The notes beneath the pieces are model-generated. The model did no database searches. It saw only the letters and a list, made by a program, of their open reading frames with translations, and was not told the DNA's origin. The position numbers and the translations under genes are program-made. Below are positions 1-8,938 of a stretch of DNA of 38,600 bases, piece after piece. The DNA is from Planctomycetota bacterium (GTDB lineage Bacteria > Planctomycetota > JAJSAM01 > JAJVHW01): the NCBI GenBank assembly GCA_022072415.1, contig JAJVHW010000017.1:1-38600 (forward strand), written 5' to 3'. Positions within the stretch are counted from its first letter, which is position 1. Every line of letters begins with the position of its first letter.

Positions 1-405
1 GAGAGCGCCCGGGAGCGCGCCCCAGAGGCCCCCGGCGAGCAACGCCGCGAGCACCGCCGCCGGGATCGCCAGGGACGCGGGCGCGGCCGCCGCGGCGGCG
101 CCCGCCGCGAGCCCGCCGAGGACGAGCTGCCCCTCGGCACCCACGTTGAAGAGCCCGAGCCGCATCGGCAGCGCGACCGCGAGCCCCGCGAAGATCAGCG
201 GCACGGTCTCGGCGAGTGTCGCCTCGACCGCCGCGCCGCTCCCGAACGCGGCGACGGCGATCGCGGCGATGGTGCGGAACGGATCGTGGCCGAGCAGCGC
301 GACGACCACCGCCGCCACGATCAGCGCCAGCGCGAACACCTCGACCGCGGCGAGCGCGCGGCCCCACGCAGGCCCCCGGCGCGGAGGAAGCGACGCGTCG
401 CTCAC
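1..405 (-). CDS. BMP-type nucleoside ABC transporter permease, partial
   Basis: Inner-membrane permease of a nucleoside-type ABC importer; only the first 135 codons are present because the gene runs off the left edge. The GTG start at 405 overlaps the stop of the ATPase gene as GTGA, showing translational coupling. After a short Arg-rich cytoplasmic start there is a hydrophobic segment (about residues 20-40). A motif FNVGAEGQLVLGG follows near residue 90; NVGAEGQ or NIGAEGQ is the hallmark of the YufP/BmpA-associated branch of the ribose-transporter-like permeases. It sits directly after the ATPase and binding protein. A second permease would be expected beyond the window edge. Confidence 0.9.
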   Translation of the reverse strand, partial: MSDASLPPRRGPAWGRALAAVEVFALALIVAAVVVALLGHDPFRTIAAIAVAAFGSGAAVEATLAETVPLIFAGLAVALPMRLGLFNVGAEGQLVLGGLAAGAAAAAAPASLAIPAAVLAALLAGGLWGALPGAL

Positions 406-1928
406 GCCGCGCCTCCCGTCCCCCGCGCGGCGCCGGTGATGAGCAGCCCGAGTTCGTCCTCCGACGTCGCCTCGGGACGCACGACGCCCGCGATCCTTCC
501 CGCGAACACCACGAGGATGCGGTCGCACACGTGGAGAAGCTCCGCGAGGTCCGTGCTGGACACGAGCACCGCCCCGCCCTCGGTCGCGACCGCGCGGAGG
601 TGCGCGTGGACCGCGTCGGTGGCCTTGAAGTCGAGTCCGCGCGCAGGCTCTCCGGCGAGCAGCACCTTCGGCCGCTCGCGGATCTCGCGCGCGAGGAGCA
701 CCTTCTGCTGGTTCCCGCCGGAGAGACCGCCGACCGCCGCGTCGGGATCGGGCGGACGCACGTCGTGCCTCGCCACGGCCTCTGCGCCCGCGCGGCGGAT
801 CCCGCCGCGGTCGAGCCATCCCGACACCGCGCGGGCCCATCGGCGCGTGGCGGGGAGCACCACGTTCTCCGACACGGAGAGCTCGGGCACGAGTCCGTCG
901 CGTCCGCGGTCCTCGGGGACGTACCCGACCCCGGCGCGCCGGCGCGCGGAGACCGGCATCGCGCGGAGATCCGTGCCGCCGAGCGCGATCCGCGACGCGA
1001 CGCACGGCCGCACCCCGGCGAGCGCCTCGAGGAGTTCCGTCTGCCCGCTTCCGGCGACGCCGGCGAGACCGACGACCTCGCCCGCGTGCAGCGTGAAGCC
1101 GACGCCGTCCACGACCGGCTTCCCGCGCGCCGACGCGACGACCAGGCCCTCGACCTCGAGCAGAGGGCTCCCGCCGCCGACCGGGCCGCGCGCACGCTTC
1201 GCGAGGTCCATGTCCTCGCCGACCATCATGCGCGCGATCTCCGTGTCGGCGGTCGCGCGCACGTCGCGCTCGCCGACGAGCTTCCCCTGCCGCAGGACGA
1301 CGGCGCGGCCGCAGACCTCGCGCACTTCGCGGAGACGATGCGTCACGAGCGCGATCCCGCAGCCCTCCGCGGCGAGCCGCCGCAGGAGCGCGAAGAGGTC
1401 GCGCACCCCGGAGGGCGGGAGGAGGCCGGTCGGCTCGTCGAGGAGGAGGATGCGCGCGCCGCGGACGAGCACCTTCGCGAGCTCCACGCGCTGCTGCGCG
1501 GCCACGCCGAGATCGCCGACCTTCGCGCGCGGATCGATCTCGAGGCCGAACCGCGCGGCGCACGCGCGGACTTCGTCCTCGGCGGCGCGAAGGTCCAGCG
1601 CGAGCCCCGGCCCGGGTTCGCGGCCGAGCACGACGTTCTCGGCGACGGTGAGTTCGGGGATCAGGAGGAAGTGCTGGTGCACAAGCCCGATCCCGAGCGA
1701 CGACGCGTGGCGCGGCCCGTCGAGCCGCACGTCGCGCCCGTCGATCGACACCGTTCCGGCGTCGGGCCGGCGGAACCCCGACACGATCTTCAGCAGCGTG
1801 CTCTTCCCCGCGCCGTTCTCGCCGAGGAGCCCGACGATCTCGCCTCCGCCCACGCGGAACGACACGCCGTCGAGCGCCGCCTTCGCGCCGAAACGCTTGA
1901 CGACGCCGGTCGCCGCGAGCTCGGTCAC
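402..1928 (-). CDS. BMP-type nucleoside/sugar ABC transporter ATP-binding protein (tandem ATPase)
   Basis: Two ABC ATPase domains in one 508-residue chain, the usual size for the RbsA/YufO family. Domain 1 has Walker A GENGAGKST, a signature region LGVAAQQRVEL and Walker B LLLDEPTGLL. Domain 2 has a degenerate Walker A (GVAGSGQTELL), a signature LSGGNQQKVLLAREI and VLLAGEPARGLD, so only one site is likely fully catalytic; this is typical of the family. The GTG start at 1928 overlaps the TGA of the binding-protein gene, and its own stop overlaps the permease GTG. It would power import of the ligand bound by the BMP protein, probably a nucleoside given deoC next door. Confidence 0.93.
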   Translation of the reverse strand: MTELAATGVVKRFGAKAALDGVSFRVGGGEIVGLLGENGAGKSTLLKIVSGFRRPDAGTVSIDGRDVRLDGPRHASSLGIGLVHQHFLLIPELTVAENVVLGREPGPGLALDLRAAEDEVRACAARFGLEIDPRAKVGDLGVAAQQRVELAKVLVRGARILLLDEPTGLLPPSGVRDLFALLRRLAAEGCGIALVTHRLREVREVCGRAVVLRQGKLVGERDVRATADTEIARMMVGEDMDLAKRARGPVGGGSPLLEVEGLVVASARGKPVVDGVGFTLHAGEVVGLAGVAGSGQTELLEALAGVRPCVASRIALGGTDLRAMPVSARRRAGVGYVPEDRGRDGLVPELSVSENVVLPATRRWARAVSGWLDRGGIRRAGAEAVARHDVRPPDPDAAVGGLSGGNQQKVLLAREIRERPKVLLAGEPARGLDFKATDAVHAHLRAVATEGGAVLVSSTDLAELLHVCDRILVVFAGRIAGVVRPEATSEDELGLLITGAARGTGGAA

Positions 1929-2956
1929 TTCCGCTCCCCGGCGCCCGTGCCGACAGCGAGGTCGCCGGAGGCGATGCGGCGTTCGAGCCCGCGGAGGAAC
2001 GCCTCGTCGTCGGCCGACACGAGCGCGCGGTTGTGCTCGTCGAGCGCCCAGCCGATCGCGCCCTCCTTCACGCCGAGGCTGTGCAGCCCCGGCCGGAAGC
2101 GCCCTTCGACGACCTCGCGGCACGTCTCGAACACGGCGACGTCCACGCGCTTCAGCATCGACGTGAGCACGGTTCCCGGCGCCTCGCCGTTCTGGTTCGC
2201 GTCGCAGCCGATCGCGAGGATGCCGAGCTCCCGCGCGCCGGCGATCACGCCGTTCCCGGTGGACCCCGCGGCCTGGAACACCACGTCGGCGCCTTCGCCG
2301 TGCGCCGTGCGCGTGAGCTCCTTCCCGCGGACGGGATCGGAGAAGCTCCCCGCCACCGTGCGGATCACGCGCCCGTCGGGACGCGCCGCGCGGACCCCCT
2401 CGCGGTATCCGTGCTCGAACACGCGGAGGAGCGGCACGTCCAGTCCGAGCACGATCCCGACCGCGCCGGACCTCGACTTCCGCGCGGCGAGGGCGCCGAC
2501 GAGGAAGCACCCTTCCTGCTCGCGGAACCGGACCGACGCGACGTTCGGCAGGTCCACCTGCTCGTCGATGATCGCGAACCGCGTGTCCGGGTGCCGCGCC
2601 GCGGCCTTCTCGAGCGCGCTTCGCATGAAGAACCCGACCGCGAACACCAGGTCGAACCCCTGCTCCGCGTAGAAATCGAGGTAACGCTCGTCTTCGCTCA
2701 TCGACGCCGGCTCGCCGTAGACGCCGATCACCCCGAGTTCCTTCCGCGCGCGGAGCAGCCCCTCGTAGGCCATGTCGTTGAAGCTCCGGTCGCCGAGCCC
2801 TCCGACCGAGAGCACGACCGCCACGCGCTTCCGCCCCGCCTCCGGGCGCGCGGCCTCGCCGGGTCCGCGGATCGCCGCGCCCGCGAGGAGCGCCGCGGCG
2901 AGGACGAGCACGCTCGTCCGGACGGCGTGGCGCGCGGTGGCTCCGAGGGCGGTCAC
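1925..2956 (-). CDS. BMP-family (PnrA/Med-like) nucleoside-binding protein
   Basis: Periplasmic ligand-binding component, 343 residues. A GTG start at 2956 gives a hydrophobic signal segment (LVLAAALLAGAA) followed by the mature domain; an upstream ATG would run into the divergent deoC region and is less likely. Family features are GLGDRSFNDMAYEGL near the N-terminus, the central FAVGFFMRSALEKAA segment and VVFQAAGSTGNGVI, all typical of Bmp/PnrA purine-nucleoside receptors. There is no clear lipobox Cys, so it may be a free periplasmic protein. It is first in the operon with the ATPase and permease (GTGA overlaps) and divergent from deoC by about 100 bases. A nucleoside as ligand is inferred from family and context. 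Confidence 0.9.
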   Translation of the reverse strand: MTALGATARHAVRTSVLVLAAALLAGAAIRGPGEAARPEAGRKRVAVVLSVGGLGDRSFNDMAYEGLLRARKELGVIGVYGEPASMSEDERYLDFYAEQGFDLVFAVGFFMRSALEKAAARHPDTRFAIIDEQVDLPNVASVRFREQEGCFLVGALAARKSRSGAVGIVLGLDVPLLRVFEHGYREGVRAARPDGRVIRTVAGSFSDPVRGKELTRTAHGEGADVVFQAAGSTGNGVIAGARELGILAIGCDANQNGEAPGTVLTSMLKRVDVAVFETCREVVEGRFRPGLHSLGVKEGAIGWALDEHNRALVSADDEAFLRGLERRIASGDLAVGTGAGERK

Positions 2957-3056
2957 GTGTGCGCGAAAGCTAGCGACGGGGAGGCGCCCGGCGGCCGTGG
3001 AATCCGGAGCACTCTGCCGTGTGACTCCGCGCGGTCCGTCTCGTATCCTCGGATCG

Positions 3057-3710
3057 ATGGAGCCCCACGAGCTGGCGCCGTTCCTCGAGCATTCCGTGCT
3101 GCGGCCCGACAAGCGGCAGCGGGACGTGGACGTCGCGTGCGACGACGCGCTGCTCCTCCGTTTCCGCGGCCTCGTCGTCCCGTCGGACTCCGTCTACCAC
3201 GCGAAGCGGCGCCTCATGGGATCGGGCATCAAGGTCGTCTCCGTCGTCGGGTTCCCCCACGGCACCTCGGCCCCCGACGTGAAGGCCCACGAGGCCACGC
3301 GCGCGTGCGCGCAGGGCGCCGACGAGCTCGACTACGTGATCAACGTCGGCGCCGCGCTCGACCTCGACTGGAAGTTCCTCTACGAGGAGGCGGTCGCGGT
3401 GATGCGCGCGTCGCAGGGGAAGATCGTGAAGGCGATCCTCGAGGTCGGCTACCTGCCGAACGACGTGCTGAAGACCGCCTGCGCGACGATGCTCGACGCC
3501 GGCGTCCCGTGGCTGAAGACCTGCACCGGCTTCGGCCCCGGCGAGGCGCGCGCGGAGGACGTGTCGTACATCTCCCGGAACATCGCCGGCCGCGCCCTCC
3601 TCAAGGCTTCCGGCGGCGTCCGCACCGCCGCCCACGCGATCTCCCTGCTGGAGGCGGGCGCAGCATCCGTCGGCACCAGCCGCGGCCCGGAGATCTGCGG
3701 GGCGCGGTGA
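3057..3710 (+). CDS. deoC: Deoxyribose-phosphate aldolase
   Basis: Cytosolic class I aldolase that splits 2-deoxyribose-5-phosphate into glyceraldehyde-3-phosphate and acetaldehyde, the last step of deoxynucleoside catabolism. The 217-residue length fits the family. Schiff-base lysine K154 lies in LKTCTGFG, and the activating lysine K183 in KASGGVRT; VVGFPHG and DELDYVINVGA are also conserved. The ATG at 3057 begins MEPHELAPFLEHSVLRPD, matching normal DeoC N-termini; no strong Shine-Dalgarno is seen. The divergent neighbour is a nucleoside importer, so uptake and deoxyribose use appear grouped. No nucleoside phosphorylase or phosphopentomutase is in view. Confidence 0.96.
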   Translation: MEPHELAPFLEHSVLRPDKRQRDVDVACDDALLLRFRGLVVPSDSVYHAKRRLMGSGIKVVSVVGFPHGTSAPDVKAHEATRACAQGADELDYVINVGAALDLDWKFLYEEAVAVMRASQGKIVKAILEVGYLPNDVLKTACATMLDAGVPWLKTCTGFGPGEARAEDVSYISRNIAGRALLKASGGVRTAAHAISLLEAGAASVGTSRGPEICGAR

Positions 3711-3923
3711 TACGCAACCCGCGGAACTCCGAGGCAGGAGGCCGCGGACACCGGAGGGGCGCGGCGAACAGCGCGGGCCGGGGTCGGGTCGGCGCGACGA
3801 AAGTGAAGAGTCGAAGGGCGTCCCGGCTGGACTGTGACGAGCGGAGCTGGCTCCCTTCACGGTGCAGCCGGTCCGCGTGGGTTGCGGCACCGATGGCCGC
3901 TCGCGCGCCGAGGAGGATGCCCC

Positions 3924-4481
3924 CTAGTAGAGCCGCGTCGTCGTCGTCAGCTTGCCTCCCCCGCCCATCCGGAGCGTAACCGTGTACGTCCCTAGCGGGA
4001 GCGGCAAGACGGGCTTGCCTTGCGACCAGGTACGCAGGGGCCAAGTCATCTCGAACCGCTTGACGTCGCCGGCAGCAATGCGCGGCAGTGCATCCGATGA
4101 CTGGGATTCTTCGAAGATCTCCATCCCGGAGGAGTTGGTGACGGTCACTCGAAAGAGATACGGCCAGTCCCCTTCGAGCCCGATGTCACGGTCCGTGTCA
4201 TTGGAGAGCGTGACCGCGATCGCCGCCGAGTCTTGGACCGGGATCGGCACAGACCCCTGTCCGGGTGGACCTACCCGTGTCCGCGGACCGCTGATCAGGA
4301 TGTCGTCGAGGATGTTCAGGTCGACGAGCACCTGGCCGACGCGAGTTCCCTTGTATTCCTTGCGCTCCGGCGCCTGCACAGGTGGCGGAGCCTCCGGCGC
4401 GGAAGGCGGACCGGGCGGCGGAACAGGGCCGCAGCACGCGAGCGCGAGGGTGAGGCACGGGACATTCGCCGTGGACTTCAT
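3924..4481 (-). CDS. Putative lipoprotein with BsuPI-like domain
   Basis: 185-residue predicted secreted lipoprotein. From the ATG at 4481 the N-terminus MKSTANVPCLTLALACCGP is a short signal with cysteines at a plausible lipidation point, though not a perfect lipobox. A Pro-rich spacer follows (residues 18-35). The C-terminal half resembles the BsuPI (intracellular proteinase inhibitor) beta-sandwich: hydrophobic strands with SNDTDRDIGLE, then FRVTVTNSSGMEIFEES, a Trp-containing RFEMTWPLRTWSQG and the closing LPLGTYTVTLRM. The BsuPI fold is used in many surface proteins without inhibitor activity, so the function is open. It stands alone; the 213 bases between it and deoC hold nothing I recognise. 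Confidence 0.7.
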   Translation of the reverse strand: MKSTANVPCLTLALACCGPVPPPGPPSAPEAPPPVQAPERKEYKGTRVGQVLVDLNILDDILISGPRTRVGPPGQGSVPIPVQDSAAIAVTLSNDTDRDIGLEGDWPYLFRVTVTNSSGMEIFEESQSSDALPRIAAGDVKRFEMTWPLRTWSQGKPVLPLPLGTYTVTLRMGGGGKLTTTTRLY

Positions 4482-4652
4482 GACAGGACGGTATCCCCTC
4501 TGCGTAGTCCATGTGGTCAGCTTTCCTCTTTCACTTCCGCCGCCGCTCCCGGACCTCGGCGGTCGGGCGTCCACGCGACGTCGGGTGACGACGGGGCCGC
4601 CCGACGCGTCTGCCTCCGGGTCCGCCGACGATCGCATTGCGTCCTTGAACCC

Positions 4653-6638
4653 TCAGACTCGGTCGACGGGCTGCGGCGGTCGCAATGCGTGGCGGCGCGC
4701 GCGGGCCAGGGCGAGCCCGCAGGCCGCCACGCAAGCAACCGCGATCCACGCGCCTGCGCTGAACGTCCACGGGCGGTAGCGGAGGACGATCTCGCGCGAA
4801 CCGGCGGCGGGGATGTGGACGGCCGGGAATGCGAGGTTGCCGCGGAGGACGGGCAGGGACGCGTCGCCCTCGTGCGCGACCCAGCCGGGGGCGAGGATGG
4901 AGGAGACGAGGACCCAGCCGGGGCCGTCGGAGGTGACCGCGACGCGGATCTCGCCGGGGAGCCACGCGGTGACGCGGGCTTCGCCGCGGGCGCCCGTGCC
5001 GGGCGCCGACGAGGAGCCGAGGAACAGCGAGCGTTCGCCGGATCGGAGCCGGGAGAGGACTTCGTCGCGCGACGCGCCGGCCACGCATGCGCCGAAGAAG
5101 CGGGCGCCGCCCATCGCGTCGTGCAGCGACACCTCGGCCTCGCGCGGATCGAGGACCTCCGGCGGACGCGGCACGCGCGGACCGCGCGGCGTCAACTCGA
5201 CGCCGATGTCGAGCCACCAGCCGATCGCGGACGTCGCCCCGTCGAGGAGCGCCGCGTGGCCCTCGGTCCGTGCGTAGCACGGGATGCGCAGCGTGCGGAG
5301 GCCCGACGCCTCGACGTTGCTCCACCACCAGAGGTGCGAGTCGTTCGACGCGACGCGGTGCGTGCGTGCCGATTCGGGGATCGCGGACGACCAGTCGGTC
5401 CGATGGGCGCCGGAGGGGACGCTCCGAGCCGGCGGCGTGCCGAACGCGGCCGCCAGCGCGCACGCCGCGGCGGCGGCGGGCCACCGCATGCGCGCTGCGA
5501 GGAACGAGATCCCGTACCCCGCGAGGACCGGGATCGCGACGAGCGCGAGCACGTTGACCCGCGCCGGGGTCCGCCCGAACGAGAACGGCGGGACGTCGAA
5601 GATCCACGCCGTCGCGCCGGACCGCAGTCCGATCGACGCGACGAGTCCGAACAGCGCGAACCCCGTCCAGAACCCGCGCCGCGGCGCGCGGGACGCGACG
5701 CCCCACGCCGCCAGCGCGAAGATCCAGAGCCCCGCGACGGAGCGATGCTCGGGGCGCAGGTCGAACGCCGGGTCGGCGGGCGGCGGCCCGCTCCACGCGG
5801 AGAGCACCTTCGCGGCGAGCACGTCCGGCGGCGTGGACGCAAGGACGAGCAGTTCGCGCGCCTCGGCGAGCGGCGCGGCGCCCGCGAGGAACTCCGCCGT
5901 GAGGAGGATCTGCGGCGACGCGATCCCGAGTCCGAGCGCCGCGCCCCCCGCGAGACGACGGAACGCGCCGCGGCGGTCGCCGGCGCGGAGCGCCTCGGAC
6001 CCCGCGAACGCCGCGATCATCGGCCCCGCGAGCGCCCACACCTGCACGTGGCCCGCGAGGAGCCCGAACCCCGACGCGAGCCCGAGCCACGCCGCCGCGC
6101 CGCGGCGCCCCCGCACGCAGCCGTCGATCGCGAGGAGCACCCAGGGGATCCACGCGATCGCCGCGACGAGGTTCGCGTGGCCGGCGCAGGTCCGCCCGAC
6201 GAGTCCGTCGCTCAGCGCAAAGAGCAGCGCGCCGCCGGCCGCGCCGGCGGCGCCGCATCCCCGGCGGGAGAGGAACGCTGCCATGCCCGCCGCGCCGAGC
6301 CCTGCGTGAAGCGCGCACGACCACGCGAGCGCCGCGCCGAGCGGCAGCGCCGCGAAGAGGAGGAGCCCGGGATAGAGGAGGCCGTGCATCCACGCGGCCG
6401 CGAGCGGAGCGCCGCAGTCGAACTCATGGAACCAGAGCGGGATCTTCCCGGCACGCACCTGCGCGGCGGCCTGTTCCCACACGGTTCCCGCGTACGTGGC
6501 GTCGAAGAAGCCCGTCTCGTCGGCCGGGAGCCGCCCGCCGAACGCGGAGTCGCGGAAGAGCACGAGGTACGCCGCGACCGCCGCCACGCCCGAGAGCGCG
6601 GCGATCCGTCCGGTCGGGGGCGATCGGTCCTCCGTCAC
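4653..6638 (-). CDS. YfhO-family polytopic membrane protein
   Basis: 661-residue integral membrane protein with about a dozen hydrophobic segments through residues 15-420 and a soluble C-terminal domain, then a final membrane helix near 625-645. The C-terminal part, with PGWVLVSSILAPGW, VLRGNLAFPAVHIPAAG and EIVLRYRPW, matches the beta-sandwich seen in YfhO-type (GT-C-like) proteins, which modify cell-envelope glycopolymers in Firmicutes. The N-terminal DETGFFDATY after the first helix is where a GT-C acidic catalytic site would lie. I chose the GTG at 6638, 35 bases after the nrfA stop; there is no ATG in the region. It may be cotranscribed with nrfHA, but a link to respiration is not evident. 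Substrate unknown. Confidence 0.8.
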   Translation of the reverse strand: MTEDRSPPTGRIAALSGVAAVAAYLVLFRDSAFGGRLPADETGFFDATYAGTVWEQAAAQVRAGKIPLWFHEFDCGAPLAAAWMHGLLYPGLLLFAALPLGAALAWSCALHAGLGAAGMAAFLSRRGCGAAGAAGGALLFALSDGLVGRTCAGHANLVAAIAWIPWVLLAIDGCVRGRRGAAAWLGLASGFGLLAGHVQVWALAGPMIAAFAGSEALRAGDRRGAFRRLAGGAALGLGIASPQILLTAEFLAGAAPLAEARELLVLASTPPDVLAAKVLSAWSGPPPADPAFDLRPEHRSVAGLWIFALAAWGVASRAPRRGFWTGFALFGLVASIGLRSGATAWIFDVPPFSFGRTPARVNVLALVAIPVLAGYGISFLAARMRWPAAAAACALAAAFGTPPARSVPSGAHRTDWSSAIPESARTHRVASNDSHLWWWSNVEASGLRTLRIPCYARTEGHAALLDGATSAIGWWLDIGVELTPRGPRVPRPPEVLDPREAEVSLHDAMGGARFFGACVAGASRDEVLSRLRSGERSLFLGSSSAPGTGARGEARVTAWLPGEIRVAVTSDGPGWVLVSSILAPGWVAHEGDASLPVLRGNLAFPAVHIPAAGSREIVLRYRPWTFSAGAWIAVACVAACGLALARARRHALRPPQPVDRV

Positions 6639-6673
6639 GCGGCGATGCGCGACGGAGGCTACCTGAAGCGCGG

Positions 6674-8122
6674 TTACTTGCCGCCCGCGGGCGCGGGCGC
6701 AGGCGGAGTTCCGCCCGCCGGACCGGTCAGCTTCTCCGAGCCCTTGAACTGCGGGTCGCGGACGGCCACCTGTCCCTGCCGGGCCATGTCCACCGCTTCG
6801 CCGAGGATGCGCGCGGCCTCCTGCGGCGCGTGGAACCCGACCGAGTTCTCGGCCTCGACGAAGTCCAGCCGGAACTGCGCCTTCCGCTGGAGGTCCCGGG
6901 CGAGCGCGAGGTCGGCGTCGCTCTTCCCCGCGGTCTTCGCGGCGGCGATGTCGTCGATCAGGGCGACCACGGCGTCCATCGCGCGGTTGCGGAGGTCGAA
7001 GGTGCGCTTCTGGATGGTCTCGGCCCGGTCCTTCAGCTCCTGCTCGCTCCACTTGTGGCAGGTCTGGCAGGAGCGCTGCACGTTGAGGAGCGGCGACCGC
7101 ACGTGGTGGTCGCTGATCTTGTGCGCGCCGACGCGCTTGTACGGCATGTGGCAGTCGGCGCACGCGACTCCGGACCGCGCGTGGATGCCCTGCGACCACA
7201 TCTCGAACTCGGGGTGCTGCGCCTTCAGCGCGGCCGCGCCGGACTTCGCGTGCGTCCAGTCCTTGAACCCGACCTCGTCGTAGTAGGCCTGGATGTTCTC
7301 GATCTTCAGACCCTTGTGCCACGGGTACGTGAGCCGCTTCTCCGGGCCCTTGAAGTAGTACTCCACGTGGCACTGGCCGCAGACGAAGCTCCGCATCTCC
7401 TGGCGGGTGGCCATCTTGTTGACGTCGTAGTCCTTCACGCCCTCCGACGCCTTCAGGTTCCGGATCCCCTCGATGAAGCCCGGCCGCGTGATCCGGAGCT
7501 CCATCGTGGCCGGGTCGTGGCAGTCGATGCAGGTGACCGGGTGGTTCACGTGCTTCCGCGCCTCGGCGTACGGCATCGGGTTCAGCTTCTCGAAGCCCTT
7601 GATGATGTCGCCGTCGCCGGCCTTCTTGTACGGGACGTACATCGACCCGTGGCAGTGCAGGCACGTTCCGGGCTGCTTCGCCGCCACCTGGCGCTCGGTG
7701 AACTCCTGGTCCGAGAGCATGTAGGCGTGGCCGCGCTCCTCGCGGAAGTCGCGGGCGAACGCGTATCCCGCCCACATGGCCTTCAGCCGCGGGTCCTCCT
7801 CGATCTTCGACTGCGTGACGACGTTGCGCGGATCGCGCTCGCTCGGCGTGCGCGGCTCGGCCTCGCTGCCGCCGAAGCGGGTGCGGACCATGTCCACGGT
7901 GCGCTTGTAGTCGTCGTACTGGAGGGGGAAGTTCTTGCCCCAGACCGCCGGATCCTCCGTGTCGTCGGTCAGTTCGACGACGCGGAAGAACGGCGCCTTC
8001 GCCTCGCTCTTCTTCTCCGCGATGTCGAGCGCCACCGCCGTGGCGATCACGGCCGCCGCCGCCGACGCGGCGATGGTGCCGACGAACATCCAGGGGGCCT
8101 TCCCGGCCGTCTTCCCGCTCAT
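6674..8122 (-). CDS. nrfA: Cytochrome c nitrite reductase, catalytic subunit (pentaheme)
   Basis: Periplasmic six-electron reductase of nitrite to ammonium. 482 residues, with an N-terminal hydrophobic signal or anchor (about 12-32). Five heme sites: CLHCH (from C154), CIDCH, CGQCH (from C248), CADCH (from C321) and CQTCH. The first, catalytic heme has CXXCH instead of the classical CXXCK, so the proximal ligand would be His. Other active-site residues are kept: E254 and Y255 just after heme 3, and K300-x-Q302-H303, which match the calcium and catalytic positions of E. coli NrfA (E215, Y216, K261, Q263, H264); an Arg upstream of heme 1 (ERGHAY) is also present. The start is set by GGAGGAT nine bases upstream and the 13-base gap to nrfH. 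Confidence 0.93.
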   Translation of the reverse strand: MSGKTAGKAPWMFVGTIAASAAAAVIATAVALDIAEKKSEAKAPFFRVVELTDDTEDPAVWGKNFPLQYDDYKRTVDMVRTRFGGSEAEPRTPSERDPRNVVTQSKIEEDPRLKAMWAGYAFARDFREERGHAYMLSDQEFTERQVAAKQPGTCLHCHGSMYVPYKKAGDGDIIKGFEKLNPMPYAEARKHVNHPVTCIDCHDPATMELRITRPGFIEGIRNLKASEGVKDYDVNKMATRQEMRSFVCGQCHVEYYFKGPEKRLTYPWHKGLKIENIQAYYDEVGFKDWTHAKSGAAALKAQHPEFEMWSQGIHARSGVACADCHMPYKRVGAHKISDHHVRSPLLNVQRSCQTCHKWSEQELKDRAETIQKRTFDLRNRAMDAVVALIDDIAAAKTAGKSDADLALARDLQRKAQFRLDFVEAENSVGFHAPQEAARILGEAVDMARQGQVAVRDPQFKGSEKLTGPAGGTPPAPAPAGGK

Positions 8123-8135
8123 CTCCCGATCCTCC

Positions 8136-8591
8136 TCATCGCATGTGACCCACGGACCCGTGGCACCGGACGCACGACTCGCCCTCGGCGTGCCCGTCGA
8201 CGGCCGCCGTGATCTCCGTGTGGCAGTGGCGGCAGGCCTTCTCGGTCACCTGCCGGTTCCGCTCGCCCGCGCGGAGCGCCTCCGGGTAGTTCCCCGTGGT
8301 GAACGCGACGGAGTGGTGCCACCCGTTCGTCGCCTTCACCCAGTACTTCCGGATCACCGAGTCGTGCGGAGCGTGGCAGTCGTTGCAGACGGCCACCGCG
8401 TGGTGGCTCGACTTCCGCCAGGCGTCGAAGTGGTCCCGCATGATGTGGCAGTTGGCGCAGGCCGCGGGGTCGTTGGTCATGTACGAGGCGCCGTTCGCGT
8501 AGGCGAAGGCGTACCCCGCGACTCCGACCGCGACCCCGACGGCGACGGCCGCCGCAAATCGGAGGATGCCGGCGGCGGTGCTCCGGGCCAT
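8136..8591 (-). CDS. nrfH: NrfH-type tetraheme quinol dehydrogenase
   Basis: Inner-membrane NapC/NirT/NrfH-family cytochrome that oxidises menaquinol and passes electrons to NrfA. 151 residues, the normal NrfH size. A single N-terminal transmembrane helix (about residues 8-28) is followed by four motifs: CANCH, CNDCH, CRHCH and CVRCH. The first is CANCHIM; a Met three residues after the CXXC pair is the unusual heme 1 ligand of NrfH. The region after heme 2 (HDSVIRKYWVKATNGWHHSVAF) also fits the family. The ATG at 8591 places the helix directly at the N-terminus. It is first in the nrfHA pair, 13 bases before nrfA. Confidence 0.95.
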   Translation of the reverse strand: MARSTAAGILRFAAAVAVGVAVGVAGYAFAYANGASYMTNDPAACANCHIMRDHFDAWRKSSHHAVAVCNDCHAPHDSVIRKYWVKATNGWHHSVAFTTGNYPEALRAGERNRQVTEKACRHCHTEITAAVDGHAEGESCVRCHGSVGHMR

Positions 8592-8938
8592 GTGCGCGTC
8601 CTCCGGGTGTCCCCTTCGCGGCCGGGCCCGGGCGGCTCCGCCGGGACGCCCGTCCGCCGACGGAGAGGATCGCACGGAGCAGAGTCGGACGGTGCGACAT
8701 CAATCACGGTGCTCGGCAGACGCTCTCCCGGCGCCCGGCGGCCCCCTCCCGAGCCTGCCGGCCGGTACCCCGCCGCCGTCCCGCCGCTTTCCCGCCCCGG
8801 TCCGCCACGGGAGGATTGACCGCGGGCCGCGCTCCGGCCTACTCTTCGGGAGTCCCTGTCGTCGGGACCCCGCGGGGGTGCTCCCGGACGCACGGCTGGA
8901 ACTTGGCTCGAACGACAATCGACCGCGAGGAGGACCCG
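8592..8938 (-). other. Divergent intergenic region, no gene seen
   Basis: 347 bases between nrfH (minus) and the Lys-rich small protein gene (plus). It contains the putative nrf promoter and degenerate operator listed separately (8666-8707). In front of the small protein there is a strong Shine-Dalgarno (GAGGAGG ending about seven bases before 8939). I see no RNA gene or plausible coding region. Confidence 0.6.
8666..8707 (-). promoter_or_regulatory. Putative CRP/FNR-type promoter of nrfHA (degenerate operator)
   Basis: On the minus strand 8707-8694 reads GTGATTGATGTCGC, a degenerate form (GTGA-N6-TCGC) of the palindrome found before the cytochrome genes. The hexamer GATCCT (8671-8666) begins exactly 22 bases after it, the same geometry as at four of the five stronger sites. 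The operator lies 103 bases before the nrfH ATG. The site alone would be weak; the shared spacing is the argument. Confidence 0.4.

Noticed and set aside
216-2672. Long plus-strand open frame opposite the ABC transporter genes
   Set aside because: Arg/Pro/Ala/Glu-rich, no domains; an effect of 72% GC opposite the real genes, which have full ABC and BMP motifs.
4136-4146. GTGAC-G-GTCAC palindrome inside the BsuPI-like lipoprotein gene
   Set aside because: Spacer of one base instead of four, lies within coding sequence and not before any heme gene.
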